A DNA stretch of 5,512 nucleotides, taken from positions 1 to 5,512 of the forward strand of contig DASWOP010000082.1 in the NCBI GenBank assembly GCA_036404255.1, in the 5' to 3' direction. The DNA is from JARLFX01 sp036404255. Its GTDB lineage: Bacteria > Acidobacteriota > Terriglobia > Terriglobales > Acidobacteriaceae. Below are positions 4,649 through 5,512 of the stretch, piece by piece (the stretch's first letter is position 1; each line of letters begins with the position of its first letter). The notes beneath the pieces are model-generated. The model was not told the DNA's origin. It ran no database searches and saw nothing but the letters and a program-made list of their open reading frames with translations. Position numbers and translations under genes: made by a program.

Positions 4649-5512
4649 ATGGCTTACGCAAGCATCAACCCAAGCAATGGCAAGACGATAAAGACCTTCC
4701 CTGAATTAACCGACGCCCAGTTGGAGGCAAAACTCGCCGCCGCAGCAAAGACCTTCCAGACGTGGAAGAAGACCTCCTACGCCGAACGCGCGGTGATCCT
4801 AAATAAAGCCGCGGAAATCATTCGCGCCAATGTTGACCGGTTCGCAAAGCACGCCACCCTGGAGATGGGAAAGCTCATCAACGAGGCGCGCGCCGAGGTC
4901 AAATTCAGCGCCGACATTCTCTCCTACTACGCCAAAAATGCCGAAGCATTTCTAGCTCCGGTAAAACTCAATCCAGTCCTCGGCGAAGCCCACATGGAGT
5001 CCAGCCCCATGGGCGTGATCTTCTGCGTGGAGCCATGGAACTTCCCCTACTACCAGCTCGCCCGCGTCGCCGGCCCGCATCTCATGGCAGGCAATGTCCT
5101 GGTCGTGAAGCACGCTGGCTGCGTGCCGCAGTGCGCCATTGAATTCGAAAAACTGTTGATCGAGGCAGGCGCGCCCGCTGGCTTGTATACCAACCTCATC
5201 ATCTCCCACAAGCAGTCCGATCAGATCATCGATGACCCTCGCATCGTAGGCGTTGCACTCACCGGAAGCGTTGCAGCCGGTAAGAGCATTGCCGCTCGCG
5301 CCGGGCAGAATCTGAAACCGAGCTCCATGGAGCTTGGTGGCAGCGATGCCTTCATCGTGCTCGAAGACGCTGATCTGGAGAAGACGATTCCCTGGGCCGT
5401 CTGGGGACGCATGTTCAACGCCGGACAGACTTGTTGCGCCTCAAAACGCTTCATCGTAGCGGACGCGCTCGCGGATAAGTTTCTGGCGAAGTTCAAGACT
5501 GCGATTGAGGCG
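4649..5512 (+). CDS. Succinate-semialdehyde dehydrogenase, Sad/YneI type (5' part)
   Basis: The frame is open from the ATG to the window edge (288 codons; full members are about 455-460 residues), so the C-terminal part is missing only because the window ends. It is an NAD(P)-dependent aldehyde dehydrogenase; Sad/YneI (also often annotated gabD) oxidises succinate semialdehyde to succinate in GABA and related catabolism. Visible residues are the oxyanion N131 in EPWNFPYYQ, cofactor-binding K154 in VVKHAG, the Rossmann segment TGSVAAGKSIA (205-215), general base E228 in MELGGSDAFIVLEDADL, and catalytic C262 in GQTCCASKRF. The N131-K154 (23) and E228-C262 (34) spacings equal those of human ALDH2. 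GSDAFIVLEDADL and the KHA motif favour the Sad/YneI branch over classical GabD; the true substrate is not proven. Start chosen from GAGGA at 8 nt. Not operonic with the kinase, 369 bp upstream. Confidence 0.93.
   Translation, partial: MAYASINPSNGKTIKTFPELTDAQLEAKLAAAAKTFQTWKKTSYAERAVILNKAAEIIRANVDRFAKHATLEMGKLINEARAEVKFSADILSYYAKNAEAFLAPVKLNPVLGEAHMESSPMGVIFCVEPWNFPYYQLARVAGPHLMAGNVLVVKHAGCVPQCAIEFEKLLIEAGAPAGLYTNLIISHKQSDQIIDDPRIVGVALTGSVAAGKSIAARAGQNLKPSSMELGGSDAFIVLEDADLEKTIPWAVWGRMFNAGQTCCASKRFIVADALADKFLAKFKTAIEA

Overview
The window most resembles a chromosomal segment of an acidobacterium, probably class Terriglobia (Granulicella, Terriglobus or Edaphobacter-like). This is inferred from the strongly C-ending codons in most genes, a TolB-like/PD40 lipoprotein, and intergenic repeats of a style I recall from that phylum ('ATCCGTG' arrays, 'GGGAACA' minisatellites, a 'CATTCTGAGCGAAG' element). 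No database search was possible, so the taxonomy is tentative.

Layout, left to right: hemL (27-1355, +), the glutamate-1-semialdehyde aminomutase of C5 tetrapyrrole synthesis. Then 361 bp of noncoding repeat DNA (1356-1716) lying between convergent genes, with three direct copies of a 75-91 bp unit and one inverted partial copy. Then a membrane-anchored polysaccharide deacetylase (1717-2433, -). A 104-bp divergent promoter region follows, leading into a PD40/TolB-like propeller lipoprotein (2538-3506, +) that differs in composition and has the window's best Shine-Dalgarno. Next is a C-tract-rich spacer and a deoxynucleoside kinase (3632-4279, +). Then 369 bp of noncoding DNA (4280-4648) with a 7-bp G-rich minisatellite, a dispersed-repeat-like element and an inverted relative of the G-rich tract. 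Last is the 5' part of a Sad/YneI-type succinate-semialdehyde dehydrogenase (4649 to the window edge, +).

The genes do not form an operon or an obvious pathway. They are housekeeping or metabolic functions (tetrapyrrole synthesis, envelope glycan modification, purine/pyrimidine deoxynucleoside salvage, aldehyde oxidation), each apparently with its own promoter. No phage, transposase, CRISPR, toxin-antitoxin or defence gene is visible, and I see no convincing new multi-gene system.

The most interesting signals are noncoding. The kinase gene is bracketed by quadruplex-capable G-tracts of opposite strand polarity. The array between hemL and the deacetylase is built from heptamers spaced about one helical turn apart. 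Two genes lack a Shine-Dalgarno but carry a -10-like hexamer exactly 7 nt before the ATG, which is the geometry of leaderless transcripts.
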